This document shows positions 32,650 through 41,913 of a stretch of 64,000 bases of DNA, one piece after another. Under the pieces are notes generated by a model, which worked only from the letters and a program-made list of their open reading frames with translations, was not told the DNA's origin and did no database searches. How positions within the stretch are numbered: position 1 is the first letter of the stretch; each line of letters starts with the position of its first letter. Made by a program: the position numbers and the translations under genes. The stretch comes from Clostridiales bacterium (GTDB lineage: Bacteria > Bacillota > Clostridia > Christensenellales > Aristaeellaceae), in NCBI GenBank assembly GCA_015056205.1, contig SVGS01000003.1:1-64000 (forward strand), given 5' to 3'.

Positions 32650-34122
32650 ATGCGGCGCAGTGGTATCCTGCTTCATATTTCTTCCCTGCCATCCCCCGGC
32701 GGAATCGGTTCTCTCGGAAAAGAAGCCTTTGAGTTCGTGGATTTCCTGCAGGCTGCCGGAATGCGGATCTGGCAGGTTCTTCCCGTCGGCCCTACGGGGT
32801 ACGGAAACAGCCCCTATCAGTCCTCGTCCGTTTTTGCCGGCAATCCGCTTCTGATTTCCTGCCGCAAACTGCGGGAGGAAGGTCTCCTGTCTTATCGGGA
32901 TGAGGAGGAGTTTATCCCGGACGATCCGGAAACCGTGGACTATGAACGGGTAAAGGAGAATAAGGATTTTCTCCTTCGCAGATGCTTTGCACAGTCTGCC
33001 GGCCGGCTTCAGCCCCAATTGAAGGCTTTTGAAGAGACGCACGCCTGGGTATCCGATTTTGCGCTTTTCACAGCGGTCAAAAACCATTTTAACCAGGTGA
33101 TGTGGACAAAATGGCCGGATGAATCCATCCGTCTCCGGAAGCCGGAAGCCCTGAAAAAGTACCGCGAGGAACTCCGGGATGAAATCCGTTTTCATCTTTT
33201 CTGTCAGTACCTCTTCCGCCGTCAGTGGAATGATCTGAAAAAGTACTGTGCGGAGCATAACGTCCTGCTATTTGGCGATATGCCCATCTATGTGGCGGAG
33301 GATTCCGCCGATACCTGGACGCATCCGGAGGTTTTCCAGCTGGATCGTCAGCGGACCCCGAAGCGGGTAGCCGGTGTTCCGCCGGATCTCTTTTCCGAAA
33401 CCGGCCAGCTTTGGGGCAATCCCTTGTATCGCTGGCATTATCTCCGGTTTCATCGTTTTGACTGGTGGATTGACAGAATGCGCGGCATGTCGGAACTGTA
33501 TGACATTCTGCGAATTGATCATTTTATCGGTTTTGCGAACTATTATTCCATTCCCTACGGTGCTCCCGACGCGAAAACCGGAAAATGGGTAAAGGCGCCC
33601 GGCAAAGCGTTCTTCAAACGTCTGAAGGCCGCAATTCCCAATATGGAGATCATCGCCGAAGACCTGGGCGAAGCCTCTCCCCGGGTTAAAAAGCTGTTGA
33701 GCTGGACCGGTTACCCCGGCATGAAAGTGCTCACCTTCGGCTTTGACGGAGATGAAACCAACCCGCATTTCCCCGGTAATTATTCTGAAAACTGCGTTGC
33801 CTATACCGGTACCCATGATAATGACACGACACTGGGCTGGGCCCGGAAAGCGGATCCGAAGGTGCTGGACTTCGCGATGCGCACTCTGAACTTTTCCGGC
33901 GTTGAGAATGCCCCGGAGGCTTTCATCCAGGCTCTTTTCCGTCTCCCCTGCGAAACGGTGATCGTTCCGATGCAGGATGTCCTCGGTCTGGACGGATATG
34001 CCCGTATGAATTTTCCAAGCACCATCGGCGGAAACTGGCTCTGGCGGATGAAACCCGGTGTGCTGACGCAGGATTTGTCCATGAAATATTATCTGCTGAA
34101 CAAGCAGACTGACAGGAGGTAA
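32650..34122 (+). CDS. malQ: 4-alpha-glucanotransferase
   Basis: A 490-residue GH77 amylomaltase that transfers alpha-1,4-glucan chains between maltodextrins, lengthening them for phosphorylase. Family landmarks: RSGILLHISSLPSPGGIGSLG at the start, PVGPTGYGNSPYQSSSVFAG (about 48-67), LFGDMPIYVAEDSADTW, the nucleophile in DILRIDHFIGFANYYSIP (D about 290), AEDLGEASPRVKKLL (catalytic Glu), and GTHDNDTT. Ten bases before glgP, in the lacI operon. AAAGGAG precedes the ATG. Confidence 0.97.
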   Translation: MRRSGILLHISSLPSPGGIGSLGKEAFEFVDFLQAAGMRIWQVLPVGPTGYGNSPYQSSSVFAGNPLLISCRKLREEGLLSYRDEEEFIPDDPETVDYERVKENKDFLLRRCFAQSAGRLQPQLKAFEETHAWVSDFALFTAVKNHFNQVMWTKWPDESIRLRKPEALKKYREELRDEIRFHLFCQYLFRRQWNDLKKYCAEHNVLLFGDMPIYVAEDSADTWTHPEVFQLDRQRTPKRVAGVPPDLFSETGQLWGNPLYRWHYLRFHRFDWWIDRMRGMSELYDILRIDHFIGFANYYSIPYGAPDAKTGKWVKAPGKAFFKRLKAAIPNMEIIAEDLGEASPRVKKLLSWTGYPGMKVLTFGFDGDETNPHFPGNYSENCVAYTGTHDNDTTLGWARKADPKVLDFAMRTLNFSGVENAPEAFIQALFRLPCETVIVPMQDVLGLDGYARMNFPSTIGGNWLWRMKPGVLTQDLSMKYYLLNKQTDRR

Positions 34123-34131
34123 AAAACCACA

Positions 34132-36471
34132 ATGAATGCAAAACAGCTGCTGAAGGACGCCGAACAGCGTCTGATGACCGAAACCCATAAAAACCTTCAG
34201 GAAGCCGCCGCCTGGGAACTGCATAATGCCCTTTCCGGCGCCGCGATGGACGCTCTGGCGCCAATCTGGTCCCGTAAGGAAGCGGAGCGTTTTCCGAAGC
34301 GCCAGGCTTATTATCTTTCCATGGAATATCTGGTTGGCCGCCTGGTATATAATAATCTGTACTGCATGGGCCTTTTGAATGAGGTGTCTGCTCTCCTCCG
34401 GGAAAAAGGTGTGGATCCTGCGATCCTGGAGGATGTTGAAGACGATGCCTTTGGCAACGGCGGACTCGGCCGTCTGGCCGCCTGTTTCCTGGACAGCGCC
34501 GTCACATGCGGCGTCCCGCTGACCGGCTATGGTCTTCGCTTCCGCTACGGACTGTTCAAACAGGTATTTCTGGAAGGGCGCCAGTGCGAGCTTCCGGACG
34601 ACTGGTCCCGTTTCGGCGATCCCTGGTCCATTCGCCGTCCGGAGGAAGCTGTGATCGTCCCCATGAAAACCGGAAATGTTCTGGCGGTTCCCTATGATAT
34701 GCCCGTCGTGGGATACGGTATGAAAAATATCGGCACCCTGCGCCTCTGGCAGACCGAGAGCCTCCATGAGGTGGATTTCCCGCTCTTCAACCTGCAGGAA
34801 TACGCGAAAGCGGCCGCGGATAAAAACAAGGCTGAGGATATCGTGAAATTCCTTTATCCCAATGACACGAAAAGAGCAGGCCGTCAGCTCCGCGTAAAGC
34901 AGCAGTATGTTCTGGTATCCGCTACGCTGCAGGATATCCTCCGGGCCTACCGGAAGCGTCATGGCAGCAATTATTCCTTCCTGCCGAAGGAAGTGGCTGC
35001 GCAGCTGAATGATACGCATCCCGCGATGGCCATTCCGGAGCTGATCCGGCTGCTGGGTGAGGATGGCATCGACTTTGAGCCGGCCTTCCTGATGGCCCGG
35101 GAGATCTTTGCCTATACCAACCATACCGTAATGCAGGAAGCTCTGGAGAAATGGGATCTGGCACTTCTTTCCTCAGTTTGTCCGGAAATCGTGAAAATAA
35201 TCCGGAAAATCGATCAGCGGTTCAAAAAAGAAATGAAAGCCGCCGGTCAGACGATCTCCCCCGAGCTGTGTATCATCGAGAAGAAACGGGTGCATATGGC
35301 CTGGCTGGCAACCTACGGATCCCATGCGGTGAACGGTGTGGCGGAGCTTCACTCCGAGATCCTGAAAAAAGATGTGTTCGCGTCCTGGTATAATCTCTAT
35401 CCGGAACGTTTCCAGAACAAGACCAACGGCATTACCCAGCGCCGCTGGCTCGGCCTTTGCAATCCGGAGCTTTGCGATCTGATCGCCGGCAAAATCGGCC
35501 ATGGCTTTGAAACGGATCTGGATCAGCTGGAAAAGCTGCTTCCTTATGTGAATGCGGATCTCTGCGGCGCTTTCCGTCAGGTCAAGCGGACAAAGAAGGA
35601 GCAGCTTGCTCATGAGCTCTCTCTCCGTGTCGGTTTCTCCCTCTCCCCGGATATGGTCTTCGATGTTCAGGTCAAACGCCTGCATGAATATAAGCGGCAG
35701 TTTATGAATGCCCTGTCCATCCTGGTCATCTATAACCAGCTGAAACAGGGGCTCCTGAAGGATCTTCCGCCGGTTGCCTTTATCTTCGGTGCAAAAGCCG
35801 CTCCCGGTTATGTCCGGGCCAAGGCGGTCATTCACTGGATTAACATGATCGCCGACAAAGTCAATCAGGATCCTGAAACCTGTGATCGGCTGAAGGTGAT
35901 TTTCGTGCCGAACTATAACTGTTCCTGGGCTGAAAAAATCATCCCTGCCGCGGATATCTCCGAGCAGATTTCCCCCGCCGGCACGGAAGCTTCCGGAACC
36001 GGCAATATGAAGCTGATGCTGAACGGAGCGGTAACCCTGGGTACCTTTGACGGCGCCAATGTGGAGATTGTGGAGGAAGCCGGAAAAGAAAACAATTATA
36101 TCTTCGGAGCGACCGTCGAAGAGATTAACAAGATCAGGGAAACCTACGATCCGACACTCATCTATCGGAAAAACGCGGATCTTCGCAAAGCCCTGGATAC
36201 CCTGACGGACGGAACTTTCCCGGATCCGGACGGAAATCTGGCGGAGCTGCATGCGGCGATTCTGGAGGGCGCCTCCTGGCATAAGCCGGATCATTACTAC
36301 GTAATGCTGGACTTTGAAAGCTACCTGAATACGAAGCTGCAGGCCATCCGGGATGCCGGAAAAGCTGATGATACCTTTGCGGAAAAGTGCCTGATGAATA
36401 TTGCCCACGCCGGAAAGTTCTCCTCCGACCGGACGATCCGTCAGTACGCGAAAGAAATCTGGAACGTCTGA
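34132..36471 (+). CDS. glgP: Glycogen/maltodextrin phosphorylase
   Basis: A 779-residue GT35 phosphorylase releasing glucose-1-phosphate from alpha-1,4-glucans. Landmarks: YYLSMEYLVGRLVYNNL, GNGGLGRLAACFLDS, LNDTHPAMAIPELIRLL, and the pyridoxal-phosphate site near EASGTGNMKLMLNGAVTLGT (about 621-640). It follows malQ closely; together they make a route from maltodextrin to glucose-1-phosphate under the LacI regulator. Slightly shorter than the animal enzymes, as usual in bacteria. A strong terminator follows. Confidence 0.97.
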   Translation: MNAKQLLKDAEQRLMTETHKNLQEAAAWELHNALSGAAMDALAPIWSRKEAERFPKRQAYYLSMEYLVGRLVYNNLYCMGLLNEVSALLREKGVDPAILEDVEDDAFGNGGLGRLAACFLDSAVTCGVPLTGYGLRFRYGLFKQVFLEGRQCELPDDWSRFGDPWSIRRPEEAVIVPMKTGNVLAVPYDMPVVGYGMKNIGTLRLWQTESLHEVDFPLFNLQEYAKAAADKNKAEDIVKFLYPNDTKRAGRQLRVKQQYVLVSATLQDILRAYRKRHGSNYSFLPKEVAAQLNDTHPAMAIPELIRLLGEDGIDFEPAFLMAREIFAYTNHTVMQEALEKWDLALLSSVCPEIVKIIRKIDQRFKKEMKAAGQTISPELCIIEKKRVHMAWLATYGSHAVNGVAELHSEILKKDVFASWYNLYPERFQNKTNGITQRRWLGLCNPELCDLIAGKIGHGFETDLDQLEKLLPYVNADLCGAFRQVKRTKKEQLAHELSLRVGFSLSPDMVFDVQVKRLHEYKRQFMNALSILVIYNQLKQGLLKDLPPVAFIFGAKAAPGYVRAKAVIHWINMIADKVNQDPETCDRLKVIFVPNYNCSWAEKIIPAADISEQISPAGTEASGTGNMKLMLNGAVTLGTFDGANVEIVEEAGKENNYIFGATVEEINKIRETYDPTLIYRKNADLRKALDTLTDGTFPDPDGNLAELHAAILEGASWHKPDHYYVMLDFESYLNTKLQAIRDAGKADDTFAEKCLMNIAHAGKFSSDRTIRQYAKEIWNV

Positions 36472-36491
36472 TCCCCGGAAAAACCGTAACA

Positions 36492-36526
36492 AAAATCCGC
36501 CTGATTCCGTTCAGGCGGATTTTGTG
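36492..36526 (+). terminator. Terminator after glgP
   Basis: AAAATCCGCCTGA - 6 bases - TCAGGCGGATTTT, a 13-pair stem with flanking A and T runs; it can serve both strands but lies just after glgP and beyond the end of rsmI. Confidence 0.85.
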
Positions 36527-36566
36527 ATACTTCCGTTTTTTCGGTCACTGGATTTCATTCAGGAAG

Positions 36567-37424
36567 CTAAGGTTCAAACAGTTTTTTCAGAGTCAGCGCA
36601 GCCTGCTTTACCGCGTTTTTTTTCTCGCCGGCTGCGCAGAGCTGCTCCTGAGCCTCCCGCAGCGAAGCGCCTTCTTTCATTTTCTCAATGAGCTTCGCTT
36701 CCAGCGAGCATTCTTTTTCGGGCGTTTCTTCCCTTTCCCCGGCATTCTCCGGAAGCTCGATAACCACGCAATATTCGCCTTTTTCCGTCTTCTCGTTATT
36801 CCGAAGCCGTTCCAGAATGAGCTCCGGATGTCCGTAGATCGTCTGCTCAAACTTCTTGGTCAGGTCGCAGCACACGGTCATGCGGCAGTCCGGATAAACC
36901 TCCTGAACTGTCTCCGTCAGGTGAATAATCCGATGTGGAGATTCATGCAGCACCGCAACCCTGGGACCGGCGGAAAGCGCGCGCAGTTTCTCCTTCAGCG
37001 CCTTTCGTTCTCTGGGCAGAAAACCGTAGAAGGCAAATTCTCTCGCGTCAAATCCGCTGATGGAAACGGCAGCGATTCCCGCGCAGCAGCCCGGAATGGG
37101 CGTTACAGGAACACCCGCATCCAGGCAGGCGGCGACCGCTTCGTTCCCCGGATCGGAAATGCAGGGCGTCCCGGCGTCCGTCACCAGTGCGGCGGTCAGA
37201 TTCTCCTGCAAAATACGTTCCGCCAGCCCGCGGGCTTTGAATCCTTCATTGTGCCGGTGGCAGCTGATCAGAGGCGCGTGAAAATCGAACACCTGGCAGA
37301 GCTTCATCGTCACGCGCGTATCTTCCGCCAGAATCAGATCGGCCGACCGCAGAACAGCGACCGCCCGGGGAGAAAGATCCTCCAGATTCCCGATGGGGGT
37401 GGCCACCACATAAAGCATGCTCAT
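36567..37424 (-). CDS. rsmI: 16S rRNA (cytidine(1402)-2'-O)-methyltransferase
   Basis: A 285-residue tetrapyrrole-methylase-fold enzyme that 2'-O-methylates C1402 of 16S rRNA in the P site. Landmarks: LYVVATPIGNLEDLSPRAV, LILAEDTRVTMKL, VTDAGTPCISDPGNEAV (about 85-100), PIPGCCAGIAAVSISG, and FYGFLPRERKALKEKL. The C-terminal 60 residues are a helical extension. It follows rsmH, whose product N4-methylates the same nucleotide, by 15 bases; both are downstream of valS. Confidence 0.96.
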   Translation of the reverse strand: MSMLYVVATPIGNLEDLSPRAVAVLRSADLILAEDTRVTMKLCQVFDFHAPLISCHRHNEGFKARGLAERILQENLTAALVTDAGTPCISDPGNEAVAACLDAGVPVTPIPGCCAGIAAVSISGFDAREFAFYGFLPRERKALKEKLRALSAGPRVAVLHESPHRIIHLTETVQEVYPDCRMTVCCDLTKKFEQTIYGHPELILERLRNNEKTEKGEYCVVIELPENAGEREETPEKECSLEAKLIEKMKEGASLREAQEQLCAAGEKKNAVKQAALTLKKLFEP

Positions 37425-37439
37425 TTCGGTTCTGCCCCC

Positions 37440-38384
37440 TTATCCCTGCGCCCGCTTTTCAGCGATCCGCAGCTTGGCACTCCGGGCCCGGGGATTCCGT
37501 GCGATTTCTTCATCTGTCGGTGCGACCGCGCCGCCGCCCAGAACGCGTACAACCGGCTTTCTGCCGCAGGTGCACACCGGGGCTTTCGGAGGACAGATGC
37601 AGGGATTCTCCAGGCTTTTAAAACAGCGTTTGATGATCCGGTCCTCCAGGCTGTGAAAAGTGATCACGCATATGCGTCCGCCGGGATTCAGCAGATCGGT
37701 AAAATCCCGTACCGCTCTTTCAAGCGGCGCCAGTTCATCATTGACGGCGATCCGGATCGCCTGAAAGGTTCTCCGGGCCGGATGACCATCCTGCTTTCGC
37801 CGGACGGCCTTGGGAATGGCAGCGTCCACTGCGTGTACAAGATCGAGCGTGGTTGTCAGGGGTTTCTTTTCCCGCTGTTCGCAGATGATTCTCGCGATTC
37901 GCGCCGCCCATTTTTCCTCTCCCCAGTCCCGGATCACACGGGCAAGCTCCTGTTCCTCCGTCGTGTTCAGGTAGTCCGCGGCCGTGATTCCGCTGCTTTG
38001 ATCCATGCGCATATCCAGGGGGGCATCCGTGTGATAGCTGAAGCCGCGTTCCGGCGTATCCAGCTGGGGACTGGATACGCCCAGATCCAGCAGAACGCCG
38101 TCCAGCCGATCCACCCCGGCTTCTGCGAGCAGCCTTTTTCCGTCATGAAAATTGCCGCGGATGGCATGAAAACCGGGATACCGGCTCAGCCGTTCCGTTG
38201 CCGACCGGATCGCCGTTTCATCCCGGTCAATACCGAACAAAGCGGCTGTCCCGCCGCTTTGTTCCAGCATTGCGCCGCTGTGTCCGCCCCCGCCCAGCGT
38301 TCCGTCACAGTATACGCCGTCAGGGCGGACCGACATCCATTGCAGCACTTCCTTAAGCATCACCGGTTCATGCTGAAAGTTCAT
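37440..38384 (-). CDS. rsmH: 16S rRNA (cytosine(1402)-N4)-methyltransferase
   Basis: A 314-residue SAM-dependent enzyme (formerly MraW) methylating N4 of C1402. Start NFQHEPVMLKEVLQWM, SAM motif YCDGTLGGGGHSGAMLE (about 25-41), GVLLDLGVSSPQLD (about 97-110), RGFSYHTDAPLDMRMD, and GGRICVITFHSLEDRIIK near the end are diagnostic. In most Bacillota it sits in the mraZ-ftsL-pbpB division cluster; here it lies between valS and rsmI instead. Confidence 0.97.
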   Translation of the reverse strand: MNFQHEPVMLKEVLQWMSVRPDGVYCDGTLGGGGHSGAMLEQSGGTAALFGIDRDETAIRSATERLSRYPGFHAIRGNFHDGKRLLAEAGVDRLDGVLLDLGVSSPQLDTPERGFSYHTDAPLDMRMDQSSGITAADYLNTTEEQELARVIRDWGEEKWAARIARIICEQREKKPLTTTLDLVHAVDAAIPKAVRRKQDGHPARRTFQAIRIAVNDELAPLERAVRDFTDLLNPGGRICVITFHSLEDRIIKRCFKSLENPCICPPKAPVCTCGRKPVVRVLGGGAVAPTDEEIARNPRARSAKLRIAEKRAQG

Positions 38385-38403
38385 GTTGCTTCTCCGTTAT
38401 GAT

Positions 38404-41076
38404 TTACAGGCTTTCTTTCAGTTCGGCGATCCGGCTGACCAGCGCTTCGGCTTTCTGCCGGTTCATTTCCAGCTTTTCCTTCTCCTGAGCAACCAGCTGC
38501 GCCGGCGCCTTGGATATGAATCCGGAATTGCTCAGCTTTCCTTCCGCCCGTTCGATTTCCTTCTGCAGACGTTCCTGTTCTTTGGTCAGCCGCAGAATTT
38601 CTTTTTCAAAGTCCACCAGATCTCCCAGCGGAATATACAGCGTACCGGTCGCAGTCACCGCGGAAACCGTTTTTCCCGAAACCTGATTGGGATCGGAAAT
38701 CAGCTCCACCTGTTCCGCGCCGGCCAGCTTCCGGAAATAGCCTTCGCCGCCGCGCAGGGTCTCTTCCCATCCTTCTCCGGGCAGCAGCATCAGTCTCGTC
38801 CGTTTGGAAGGCGCCACATTCATCTCGCTGCGCAGATTGCGAATCGCCCGGATAACCTCCATCACGCCCTGCATTTTCCGTTCATCCTCGGCAAAATCGA
38901 GTTCTGTTTTCGCTTCGGGCCACTTCTGCAGCATGAGGAAGCCCTCACTCTCCGGCAGGTATTTATACACCTGTTCCGTCAGGAAAGGCATAAAGGGATG
39001 CAGCAGTTTGAGCAGATCCGTCAGCACATGCAGCAGCACGGCTTTAGCGGTTTCCTTGCTCTCCCCGTCCGGCCCAAGCAGCCGGCTCTTGCTCAGCTCG
39101 ATATACCAGTCGCAGAATTCGCTCCATGCAAAATCATAAATCTTGGTCGCAGCCAGTCCGAAGTCTCCGTCTTCCATATGTTCGGAAAGCTCCCGGATGG
39201 TTTCCTGCAGGCGGCTCAGAATCCATTTGTCCGCTGTCTCCAGCTGATCCGTGCTGAAGTTTTTCTTTTCGGTAACGTTCATCAGCACAAAACGGCTCGC
39301 GTTCCAGATCTTATTGGCAAAGTTTCTGGCTGCTTCCACCTTGTCCCGGCTGTAACGGGTATCGTTTCCGGGGCTGACGCCCATCACCAGGCTGAAACGC
39401 AGCGCGTCCGCGCCGTATTCTTCCACCACTTCCAGCGGATCCACGCCGTTCCCGAGCGATTTGGACATTTTTCTGCCCTGCTCATCGCGAACCAGTCCAT
39501 GGATGAGCACAGTTTTGAAGGGCGTCTCTCCCATATGCTCGATACCGCTGAAGATCATCCGGGCTACCCAGAAGAAGATGATATCATAGCCTGTGACCAG
39601 CATACTGGTAGGATAGAAGTAGTCCAGATCTTCAGTTTTGTCCGGCCATCCCAGCGTAGAGAAAGGCCACAGGGCGGAGCTGAACCAGGTATCCAGCACA
39701 TCCTCGTCCTGCCGCACCTTCGCGCCGCATTTCGGACAAACCGTCAGATCTTCCCGGCTGACGCTCATCTCTCCGCATTCGTCGCAGTACCAGGCGGGAA
39801 TCCGGTGTCCCCACCACAGCTGCCGGCTGATGCACCAGTCGCGGATATTCTCCATCCAGTTATAGTAAATCTTGCTGAACCGGTCAGGCACAAACTGTGT
39901 CTTTCCTTCACGGACCGCCTGAATGGCCGGTTCGGCAAGCGGCTTCATCCGTACGAACCATTGTTCGCTCAGCCGGGGCTCCACGGGGGTATTCCCATGC
40001 CGGTAGCAGAATCCCACATTATGCCTGTAGTCTTCGGTTTTCACCAGCAGACCCAGCTGTTCCAGCTCCGCCAGCACGGCTTTCCGGCATTCCATGGGAT
40101 CCATACCGTTAAATCGTCCGGCGTTTTCATTCATGGTGCCATCGTCATTCGTTACCGTGATGATTTCCAGCTGATGCCGCTGAGCGACCTCAAAGTCGTT
40201 GGGATCGTGAGCCGGAGTCATCTTGACCGCGCCGGTTCCGAAATCCATCTCCACATAGTCGTCCGCCACCACCGGGATCTCCCGGTTCACGATCGGCAGG
40301 ATCACTTTTTTTCCTACCAGGTCGGTATACCGTTCGTCGGCGGGATTGACAGCCACGCCGGTATCGCCCAGCATGGTCTCGGGACGCGTGGTCGCCACGA
40401 TCACACCCTCGCCGCCGTCCGCGCCGGGATACCGGATGTGCCACAGATGGCTGTCCTGCTCCTTGTATTCCACTTCCGCGTCGCTCAGCGCGCTGCGGCA
40501 GGCGGGGCACCAGTTAATCATCCTCTGTCCGCGGTAAATCAGGCCTTTTTCAAACAGGCGCACGAAAACCTCGCGTACAGCCTTGCTGCAGCCTTCGTCC
40601 ATGGTAAAGCGCTCCCGGCTCCAGTCACAGCTGACGCCCATCTTGCGCTGCTGATGCACGATACGTCCGCCGAATTCTTTTTTCCAGTTCCAGGCCCTTT
40701 CCAGGAATGCTTCCCGTCCGATGCTCTGCTTGGTCAGTCCTTCCTTCCGCATCGCCTCGACAATCTTCACCTCGGTGGCGATCGCCGCGTGATCCGTTCC
40801 CGGAAGCCAAAGGGTCGGATCCCCCTTCATGCGGTGATAGCGGATCGGTGCATCCTGAAGGATACAGTCCATGGCGTGCCCCATATGCAGCTGGCCGGTA
40901 ATGTTGGGAGGCGGCATAACGATGGTGAAAGGCTTTTTCCCTTCGACTCTGTGCGCCGTAAAAGCTCCGGATTTTTCCCAGTCCTGATAAATCTCAGCTT
41001 CGATCGCCTGCGGATTGAAACGGGTTTCCATATCGGCGCCGGTCATTTTTGTCTCCATGGAAGTACCTCCGATCAT
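38404..41076 (-). CDS. valS: Valine--tRNA ligase
   Basis: An 890-residue class Ia synthetase charging tRNA-Val. The HIGH motif reads PPPNITGQLHMGHAMD (about 54-69, HMGH), the KMSKS motif is EQGRKMSKSLGNGVDPL (about 536-552), and the editing domain is between them (GATRPETMLGDTG-like ATTRPETMLGDTG). Zinc-type cysteine pairs appear in YCDECG and CPKCGAKV. The final 70 residues are the ValRS tRNA-binding coiled coil (LTKEQERLQKEIERAEGK). First gene of valS-rsmH-rsmI. No T-box leader fits in the 90 bases before it. Confidence 0.97.
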   Translation of the reverse strand: MIGGTSMETKMTGADMETRFNPQAIEAEIYQDWEKSGAFTAHRVEGKKPFTIVMPPPNITGQLHMGHAMDCILQDAPIRYHRMKGDPTLWLPGTDHAAIATEVKIVEAMRKEGLTKQSIGREAFLERAWNWKKEFGGRIVHQQRKMGVSCDWSRERFTMDEGCSKAVREVFVRLFEKGLIYRGQRMINWCPACRSALSDAEVEYKEQDSHLWHIRYPGADGGEGVIVATTRPETMLGDTGVAVNPADERYTDLVGKKVILPIVNREIPVVADDYVEMDFGTGAVKMTPAHDPNDFEVAQRHQLEIITVTNDDGTMNENAGRFNGMDPMECRKAVLAELEQLGLLVKTEDYRHNVGFCYRHGNTPVEPRLSEQWFVRMKPLAEPAIQAVREGKTQFVPDRFSKIYYNWMENIRDWCISRQLWWGHRIPAWYCDECGEMSVSREDLTVCPKCGAKVRQDEDVLDTWFSSALWPFSTLGWPDKTEDLDYFYPTSMLVTGYDIIFFWVARMIFSGIEHMGETPFKTVLIHGLVRDEQGRKMSKSLGNGVDPLEVVEEYGADALRFSLVMGVSPGNDTRYSRDKVEAARNFANKIWNASRFVLMNVTEKKNFSTDQLETADKWILSRLQETIRELSEHMEDGDFGLAATKIYDFAWSEFCDWYIELSKSRLLGPDGESKETAKAVLLHVLTDLLKLLHPFMPFLTEQVYKYLPESEGFLMLQKWPEAKTELDFAEDERKMQGVMEVIRAIRNLRSEMNVAPSKRTRLMLLPGEGWEETLRGGEGYFRKLAGAEQVELISDPNQVSGKTVSAVTATGTLYIPLGDLVDFEKEILRLTKEQERLQKEIERAEGKLSNSGFISKAPAQLVAQEKEKLEMNRQKAEALVSRIAELKESL

Positions 41077-41100
41077 ATCAGTTTTACGTTTGTGTTATAC

Positions 41101-41130
41101 AAAAAAGACTCCGTCCTGATGGGCGGAGCT
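41101..41130 (-). terminator. Terminator after rpmF
   Basis: Minus strand: CTCCGCCC - ATCA - GGACGGAG followed by TCTTTTTT, an eight-pair stem with one G-U pair and a U tract. Confidence 0.8.
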
Positions 41131-41166
41131 GCAGGAATGAAGTCCACGTCAAACAGCAGTCGACAA

Positions 41167-41358
41167 TCAGGCGTTCTTCTTCTCTTCCTTATTGACGACC
41201 TGGACGCCGTTATAATAACCGCAATTTTTGCACACGCGATGGGCCAGTTTCATCTGATGGCACTGCGGGCACTCAACGATCGCAGGCATCTCCAGCTTCC
41301 AGTTGGCGCGACGGCTGTGTTTGCGAGCCTTCGAAATTTTCCCCTTCGGAACTGCCAT
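41167..41358 (-). CDS. rpmF: 50S ribosomal protein L32
   Basis: A 63-residue ribosomal protein. N-terminus MAVPKGKISKARKHSRRANW and the four-cysteine zinc ribbon CPQCHQMKLAHRVCKNCGYY (C30, C33, C43, C46) identify the zinc-binding (C+) form of L32. It follows the YceD/DUF177 gene by three bases, the conserved pairing, and is closed by a terminator at 41101-41130. Confidence 0.97.
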   Translation of the reverse strand: MAVPKGKISKARKHSRRANWKLEMPAIVECPQCHQMKLAHRVCKNCGYYNGVQVVNKEEKKNA

Positions 41359-41361
41359 AAT

Positions 41362-41853
41362 TCACACCTCCTCATTATCATCAAGCAGTTGTCGCAGCCC
41401 GGCGAAAGGATACTGGATCCCCGTCTGCCCGGGAGCGGCATCAGTGTCATGATATGGAAGCCCCGGACAATCCTCTCTGCAAAGGAACCGGATCGGCAGG
41501 GCCATCACGGCGTATGACATCGCAAGCCTGTCCATCTCGATCTCATGCCCCTCGTAAACGAAAATCTCCGGATCCTCCGGATCCCCGCCCCGGATAAAAG
41601 TTTCATCAAACTCATTCCGGATCTCGGCTTCGGTCTCCTCCAGACATTTGGCACAGGGCGCATGGGCGATGGTTCTGATCGTTCCGCGAAGGGAAACATT
41701 CCCCTCCTCATCCGAAAGAAAACTTCCTTCCAGTTCCGCGTCGTCGATCCGAACCAGATCCCCGCTGATCTCCTGATCCGCAATGGCCTGCGTGCCAGAA
41801 AACCGGAATTCCCGCCCGGGCTGAGCCAACGCTTCCGAAACGTTCAGCTTCAT
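41362..41853 (-). CDS. YceD (DUF177) family protein
   Basis: A 163-residue protein of the DUF177/YceD family, almost always encoded just before rpmF. A CxxC pair (APCAKCLEETEAEI, about 66-69) and a later C...C near the end (FLCREDCPGL) agree with the family's conserved cysteines. In plants and E. coli relatives have been linked to 23S rRNA accumulation; the mechanism is not established. Driven by a perfect-consensus promoter at 41882-41910. Confidence 0.92.
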   Translation of the reverse strand: MKLNVSEALAQPGREFRFSGTQAIADQEISGDLVRIDDAELEGSFLSDEEGNVSLRGTIRTIAHAPCAKCLEETEAEIRNEFDETFIRGGDPEDPEIFVYEGHEIEMDRLAMSYAVMALPIRFLCREDCPGLPYHDTDAAPGQTGIQYPFAGLRQLLDDNEEV

Positions 41854-41881
41854 GTCCTCACCTCAAAAGACACCGTTCGAT

Positions 41882-41910
41882 ATTATAATTCTTAGAAAAT
41901 CGTTTGTCAA
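41882..41910 (-). promoter_or_regulatory. yceD-rpmF promoter
   Basis: Minus strand: -35 TTGACA (41905-41910), 17-base spacer, -10 TATAAT (41882-41887); both boxes perfect. Confidence 0.88.
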
Positions 41911-41913
41911 CAC

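Noticed and set aside
33268-35124. A 618-codon open frame on the minus strand
   Set aside because: Antisense to malQ and glgP, both of which have full family motifs; no start signal.
41077-41166. A T-box riboswitch for valS
   Set aside because: The gap is only 90 bases, lacks the TGGNACCGCG-type T-box sequence and contains the rpmF terminator.
38383-41517. A 1044-codon open frame on the plus strand
   Set aside because: It is the antisense reading of valS and rpmF, has no ribosome site or family resemblance, and arises from the GC-rich codon use of valS.
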